Below, in pieces: positions 58,263 to 64,000 of a DNA stretch of 64,000 nucleotides (position 1 is the first letter of the stretch; each line of letters begins with the position of its first letter). The translations under genes and the position numbers were made by a program. This DNA is from Panopea generosa (lineage: Eukaryota > Mollusca > Bivalvia > Adapedonta > Hiatellidae). The stretch is taken from contig CM055906.1 in the NCBI GenBank assembly GCA_029582155.1, forward strand, positions 13,533,388 to 13,597,387, written 5' to 3'. The notes under the pieces are model-generated. The model did no database searches, was not told the origin of the DNA, and was given only the letters and a program-made list of their open reading frames with translations.

Positions 58263-59740
58263 AGAGGGGCCAGCTAATCATTTACTACGCCAATATGTGG
58301 ACTACTTGTTTTGTTCACAATATCTTTATCACTTACGACAAATGAAATGGATATGCTGAAGGTTCGGTCTAACGAGATATAACGTATCAAGTTCCAATGA
58401 AGACGCGATTCGTAAAGTAAAATTACTTGAAAGTTCTTACATTCACAATGGTATGAAAACTACGAATATAGATTTTCTGATTCGTGCGTAACACATGAAA
58501 CAGTCAGAATTGATCTAAGTGAAAGGATCAACAAGGTGTTTCGTTTAGATCAGGACACCGACTGAAACGCAGACAATAATTCAATAAAATCTTATTACCT
58601 ATAGCACACCAATATGACAAACCATATGGATATATTGCTGGTACTGACACTTGAAGCCATTTGATTTTTCTTGAGAATCTATCCATGGCTCCATGAATAG
58701 CAATGCTGATGTTTTACTTACTCACCCAGAAGCATTTGATACCAACAGTTAGTCTTCTGAATTACCAGCCACGCAGCTTTAGATGTTATGCATAGTATAT
58801 TTGCGAAGACTTCGAATATTTAGTTGTTGTGCAGGACTTTCTAAAAATAAAATAACTTCTGATTCCATTGAATCAATTCTATTTTCAACTGCAACCATCT
58901 CTTAATGAAGCATGATTTATGTTTATTTGTATTGTACAACGAATTGAACATTTGTACTCTATACCGACAATTTCATATTGGTTCTTCACGCAGCATTCAT
59001 ATATTTACAATTGGTATAATATTTAAACATATTTCCTTGGATTTGCATGCCATAGATTTGGACTAAATGAATACGTAATTAAGGTGCGCTCGTATAAGTC
59101 TGGTCTGTACATTTATGTTGTAGTTCACAATCAATTATCTCCATATATGTAGATCATTTATTCTGAATGTTCATCTGAAACGATCTCAAAACACAATACA
59201 CGGTGTGTCGTCACAAGGAAAGCAAAATGCTGTTGGCTCCCGATAATACAAAATCTTAGTCTCAAATGACACCTGTAATATTAAACTTATTTCAATGCAA
59301 TATTTGTTCTCTTATGTATAATAATAAATTGTGCTTGCATATGGTCATCTTAAACATTTGTCACCCTAACAGAAATACATAAAAGGGTTTTCCCGTTACA
59401 AACAAGCATTTAAAACGTAAATTTCAGGACCTCTTATTTATTCTCAAATATCTATAGAATTCCTTGCAAAGCTCTTCTATCAATTATGTTGTTTGGTTAT
59501 TATTAAATTCCTCTTCATTTATTATCGATCAGTTCCAAATCAAAGCGGTCATTTAATCAAATATATTCCTTGCTACTTTAGTACTAGACTATAACTATAA
59601 CTATTAATTCATAACCCATCTCAATTACTTGCTTGAAAGATTGTACTGAGGATAAACGAGAGGACCATTGGTCTTAAATCTCTCACTTTCCAATCATTCT
59701 AGATACATTACCAACTGTGTTTTAAAGTTTTAAGTTTGCA
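58263..59740. other. Non-coding; short match to the duplicated part of module epsilon
   Basis: 59085-59180 matches 4150-4260 (ctggtctgtacatttatgtt, caattatctccatata, gatcattta). The word atgaatagcaatgctgatgt at 58695 faintly recalls the Asn-Ala-Asp motif near the end of LTR-retrotransposon RNase H, but nothing around it supports that. No gene was recognised. Confidence 0.35.
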
Positions 59741-59744
59741 TACT

Positions 59745-60215
59745 CACGAGTTTTGACCTCTAACATGATTACAAAGTTTGCTTTTTTTTCGAATGGGTGA
59801 CCTAGTCTTTTTATAATGATGACCCAACTCATCCAAGCTTTTATCAAAACAAACATTTCAACCAAGTTTCATGAAAATCAAATGAAAGCATGTGGCCTCT
59901 TACGTTGTTACTATATTTTAATTTGATTTAATCTAATAACCTAATTTTAGACCAGGGCTGACCCGTTTCTGAACTCATCCAAGCTTTTGTCACAACAAAT
60001 ATTTTTCCTAAGTTTCATGAAGATTTAATGAGAAATGTGGCTTCTAACATGATTACAAGTTTTCACTTTTATTTGATCTAGTTTTCTGACGAAGACGGTC
60101 CATTTTGTTCTGATGAAAAATGTTCTTCAGTGATTACAAGGCAATTGTTAACGGACGGCGGATAGACAGGCTCCGGACAAAACTCAATGACAAAGGCTCA
60201 CATTGAACGCTTCCA
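59745..60215 (+). repeat. Bivalve-type tandem repeat, about three decayed units
   Basis: Units of roughly 130-150 bp each contain a gacctagt word, actcatccaagcttttatca or its variant, caagtttcatgaaaatcaaa or variant, and a tgtggcctcttac / tgtggcttctaac block. The end is gttaacggacggcggataga followed by caatgacaaaggctcacatt. The order tgacc-tagtt, tttcatgaa-gat, tggcctct-a and finally ggacgg is one I know from bivalve genomic repeats. It gives the best clue to the host group. Family name not assigned. Confidence 0.6.
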
Positions 60216-60735
60216 TAGTTAAGTGTCAAAATGAAAGGCAGGGAATCTGGCGACATAGTGTATCAGTAAACCAATAATAACTATGCAATTGTTAAATATT
60301 GTATTTAGGTAACTGTTTTTATTCAAACAATATTGCTGAATGTAATAACACATATGAGACTATGTTCTATACATCTTGAATGGAATGTGTATTAAGTTTA
60401 AAAGTATAACACAATCCATCCACCCAAAATAATATTTTCTTTTTTTCAAATTATTACAAAAAAAATGATTATGTTCTATTATTCTAGCACCACCACTATC
60501 ACAAGAACTTTCCTATAGTGTAAGTCAACCTATGCTACATTGTTCAATGTAATAACTGCACGAAAGTAAAACACATTTTACCAAAAGGGTGGAATTTACA
60601 ACAAATAATCAGCGATTAACATTTTCATAGTTTTAATAGTACTGTGTCTAAAACAGTTTTAGTTTCGTGTGATACGCGTACGTCTTTCACAGCTGAATAT
60701 GCAGAGCAAACCATCTCTGTAAACAAAAAGAAAAT
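60216..60735. other. Non-coding, nothing recognised
   Basis: AT-rich sequence with no match, gene or RNA seen. Confidence 0.35.
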
Positions 60736-60738
60736 TGA

Positions 60739-60812
60739 GCGGAGTTGGGGATCGAACCATGACCTCTAGATTGATAATACAACTCGTTGACCTTTCTACC
60801 AACAATTGCGCA
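60739..60812 (-). mobile_element. tRNA-like head of a SINE, reverse strand
   Basis: On the minus strand ttgttggtagaaaggtcaac fits an A box and catggttcgatccccaactc a perfect B box, about 35 bp apart. The acceptor ends gcgcaatt and actccgc pair only in part, so this is not a sound tRNA gene. The body cannot be delimited. Confidence 0.5.
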
Positions 60813-61470
60813 GACTTGTTACGTTACGAATAGTTCACATGGACGAAACGTCGCAGATTTGCTTCGATCAATATCAAAATGATGAAAACAAATGTAACAT
60901 TCCGGTTTGTGGCGCGAATTCCCATCAGTCTTTTACCCACATGATATATGGGGTCAACGCCGATATCATAATTGTTATTCTGATCTGTTTTCTCTTTATT
61001 TTGAACAAAACCTAACCGATCACGACTTGTTTTAGCTTCTTCTGGCATTATAGAAAATCCAATGTGACATAACTACACGCGAGATCACACCTTGTCATGT
61101 GACAACTTTACTGAATTAAGCTACCACGAATAATTTTCCGGCTGGAAGAAACTCGTTGCGGAAAATTACGATTGATCACAGTGTTACTAGTTTATCGGCA
61201 GCAAAACAGATTTAATACCTTAAGTAATGTTACATATTTCATAAGAGTAGTTGATATGTTTTACAATAAAGCTTTTTTATTTCTGACCAAATATTTTGTC
61301 AAAAGCTATCTGTTCCCGACTTCCAATATTTGGCATTCTAAGTAAAGCATGTGTACATTCTTTTTTATGTTAAAACAAATTCGCATTGTAGATTTTGAAT
61401 ATCATTTAAAACAATTATATTAAATACATGAGATTAGGTAAATCTCAAGTTGAGATCTTAATGAAACTGG
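60813..61470. other. Non-coding, nothing recognised
   Basis: Overlapping frames on both strands at 60806-61048 match nothing known. The stretch separates the SINE head from the last kappa piece. Confidence 0.35.
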
Positions 61471-61810
61471 GGCCAGATATATTTATGCTTTTCTATTTGT
61501 AATCCCTTTCAAATGTAAAAGAAACTTTCCCTGGCCAACTGACAACACCATACTAGTATGTAATTCACATAGAAGATTGATAACTGTTATCATATTTATG
61601 CAGTGACGACCTAACGTATCGTATATGTGCGAATTTTCACAATACGTGATTGTGTATCATAACTACAAAAACTACGTATATAATATAAAGCAAAATGAAT
61701 ACAACACATACTTTCAAATAGATATATTCATTTAGAATAGGAAATTTCCTTGGGTCAATTTTACAAATATTTTGAAAACCGCATATCCTGCACAAGGGGT
61801 GTGTAACATT
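61470..61810 (+). repeat. Module kappa, copy 2, third piece
   Basis: Aligns with 23500-23835: ccctttcaaatgtaaaagaa, ttatgcagtgacgacctaac, gtatcgtatatgtgcg, aatacgtgattgtgtatcat and ttccttgggtcaatttta in order. Confidence 0.7.
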
Positions 61811-61974
61811 TTAATAAAACAATGCTATATATACGAATTGATTACAAATATTAAGATATCAAAAATTGAAAATAGCATAAACATGTTTCCAGATCCATTT
61901 GCTAATTTCTGCATTGAATATTAACAATTTATTCACTTTAGATTAGACTGCTTCCCTCCCATGACACAATCAGC

Positions 61975-62880
61975 CGCCTATAGCAAAACTATCCCTAGCA
62001 TGATCATTAAGGGAAATAGAGAGTGTTGCTATTAGAAATAATGTTAACTTATATTAGTCATTGGTCATTTAAAACGATTGTAACTTCTTGAATTGGAAAT
62101 AATATATACGAGAAATATACAGTTGATCACAAATATATGAATTTCACGATTATATGATAGTTGATGTTGACGAGGTTGTGGTGATAGAAACGAATCGGAT
62201 ATTTCAAGTACTTCTTTGATGCTGTCTCCTTTCTGCGTTCAGTTCGACTAGGTTAAAAGAGTTGATACTCCATTTATAACCAATACAAAGTATGCAACAC
62301 ATCCTAGAAATGCTACTAAAAACTCCTTACTTGTAAATGTTTTGTCTAGTCATGATACACTTATATACGTTTTCTCATTCCTATCTAATTTCACAAAAGT
62401 CGTACTGATTATCATTTATCATTGTTATATAAAGGAATTGGTGCTATACGTATTTGCGTTATGTCTAAATTGTTCGTACGAAATAACCTTATGTGCGAAG
62501 GTTTGGGTTTGGGAGAGAGGCCATTGACTCTTGTCTTCATAAGCAATGAAATAATACAATTATAAAGAATTCATTTCATATGTGAAAATCCTCGAGATAT
62601 TAACTTAACTGCAAAGTGCAACATTTTGGATTCACTTACTTTGCACGTATTACATTTAAACGTTCAAGTATATTTTAGATTAATTCATTAAAAACGTGAT
62701 AGTGATTTATTTGTAACTTGTATCATAGCTCCTTATTTCTATGCTGTTATACAAGTTTGCAAATTAATATGTCTGTTTGACGTTCAATGTATAGATCTGA
62801 ATACAGTACTATGTTCAGTTATTGTCGTCATAATTGTGTTAAAAGTGTACTTTGGAATTTATATATACATACTGAAATAT
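61975..62880 (+). repeat. Modules beta-gamma-delta, copy 4
   Basis: Aligns with 26690-27400, 44130-45050 and 1690-3000. Landmarks are agcaaaactatccctagcat, acagttgatcacaaatatat, tgcgttcagttcgactaggt, gaaatgctactaaaaactcc, gtcgtactgattatcattta, cactgactcttg-like words and gttcagttattgtcgtcata. Confidence 0.7.
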
Positions 62881-63069
62881 ATATACTGATATATAAATAC
62901 TGAGAGAGAATTTCTAAAAGAAAATATGTATGCTATAAATAGAAAAATAATCATTTTAATAATGCATTTCAATACGGACGATACCTGGAGTGTATTTTCG
63001 AAGTCTTACGCGTTTTGCATTATCAGGCTTAAAAGACATTTACTCTTTATTTTTATTACATTTTGTGAG

Positions 63070-64000
63070 TTTAACATTTTTTGTTAATATTTCGTCTTTC
63101 ACATGTTTTGGTCACAGATACTTATTACAAAGAAAGAAATACTGAAGCTTGTACTGTGACCGGTAGATTAACCCTCTTTACATTAAACTTAGAAAGTATT
63201 ACGAAGTCACATGTTTGGTAGAATCAAACTTGTGTCAATTAATTTTAATAACTTACGGTATCTTTGAAGTCAATTCAAATTAAGTTTAAAGCATAACATT
63301 TATAATTTACATGACTTAATAGGTGCATATGCCTTTGCTGATCCTTAAATGTTCTTTCATGCCAAAATAATTTAATTCAGTGTAAATATATTTATATATA
63401 CTAACTGATAAAAATGTTAATATTGAAAATATTGTATGGTAACGTGGTGTTGGTATTCTGAATAATTATCTATAACATTTCATTGTATAATTTATGTTGG
63501 ACTCTGAGCAATCTCAATCACGATCCTCCAATAATAACCTCATTTAATTCCTGAAATTGCACCTGCCCTAGGCACAATATGTCATCTGACGTAAAATTAT
63601 ATCTCAAATATAGGTCTTAAGCCGTTAGTGCGCAAGAATTATGCTTAGAACTAGTTGGATACGTTAAATACGGTAGAAGCGATATGTGCTAAGAATCACA
63701 GTTGAATAATTAAGTAACGGTTATTGGAGTTTAAGAATATGTACAGCTGTAAGTAATAGTCTAAAATGAAATATTTAAATATTGCCATCAATATATTGTC
63801 GTTACCAGTTCTGATCATATTGATGCTCTTTTGATAACTACTGTCTACAAAAATAAAACTTAACTTTGAAATATCTAAATACACGATTTATATCCAAGGT
63901 ACATAAAATTGAACTGATTGTCCTTGTAGATCATGAAATATGTTCATCAGTGATCATCATTACAGATTGTTTCGAACATGCGATAAATCCTACTAAATGT
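63070..64000 (+). repeat. Module epsilon, copy 2, running off the window
   Basis: Aligns with 3850-5436 but lacks the internal duplication, the mariner-like end and the SINE. Landmarks are aaatactgaagcttgtactg, cggtagatta, gtggtgttggtattctgaat, taagtaacggttattg, ttgtccttgtagatcatgaa and gatcatcattaca. The minus frame 63696-63884 is not conserved. Confidence 0.65.

Noticed and set aside
58680..58745. Possible LTR-retrotransposon RNase H end (Asn-Ala-Asp motif)
   Set aside because: A single short motif, with no supporting RT, RNase H or integrase sequence on either side.
60739..60812. Possible genuine tRNA gene on the minus strand
   Set aside because: The acceptor stem ends pair only in part and no clear anticodon loop could be placed.
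62870..62930. Possible solo Tc1 end (tactgagagagaattt)
   Set aside because: Resembles the left end at 47325, but no partner end or transposase is present and the TA-rich setting makes chance likely.

Overview
The window looks like AT-rich nuclear DNA of a marine invertebrate, most likely a bivalve mollusc. Points in favour are several degenerate non-LTR retrotransposons, Tc1/mariner elements with TA target sites, tRNA-derived SINEs that share a motif close to TGTCCTTGAGCAAGACACTTT, a tyrosine-recombinase-type (Ngaro/DIRS-like) retroelement, and at 59.7-60.2 kb a degenerate tandem repeat of a type (tgacc-tagtt / ccaa-tttcatgaa-gat / ggacggcgg) that I associate with bivalve genomes. I do not assign a species. 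No convincing host gene was found. Every protein-like stretch that can be recognised belongs to a transposable element, and all of these are broken by frameshifts, stops or deletions.

Layout. 0-8 kb: old repeat modules, one tRNA-type SINE and a mariner-like end. 8.5-12.4 kb: a 31-bp minisatellite holding a near-exact 1105-bp higher-order duplication. 12.4-25 kb: further copies of the repeat modules, a 4-kb block flanked by an identical 19-mer that holds the 3' half of a LINE (called LINE-B here), and SINEs. 25-29.4 kb: another module copy, then a nearly complete Tc1-like element (27898-29381). 30.2-33 kb: a strand-asymmetric 39-bp minisatellite. 34.2-34.95 kb: a reverse-strand LINE remnant (LINE-C). 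35-51.5 kb: a long module copy interrupted by a 5.6-kb LINE (LINE-A) that itself carries a 1.3-kb inverted-repeat element containing a LINE-B 3' end, and by a second Tc1-like relic. 51.56-55.79 kb: a reverse-strand Ngaro/DIRS-like retroelement whose centre has been replaced by a 45-bp minisatellite. 55.8-64 kb: module copies around a 5-kb poorly characterised stretch.

The main unifying observation is that most of the DNA that seems empty is not unique. Segments at 0-7.5, 12.6-17, 21.6-27.9, 35-38.3 plus 44-51.5, and 55.8-56.4 plus 61.4-64 kb are diverged, direct-orientation copies of the same series of modules (called alpha, lambda, beta-gamma, delta, epsilon, zeta, eta, theta, iota and kappa here), roughly in the same order. 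The younger mobile elements can be read as insertions into these copies, because the uninterrupted paralogue shows the empty site. All alignments were made by eye, so boundaries are approximate, typically by 10-50 bp.
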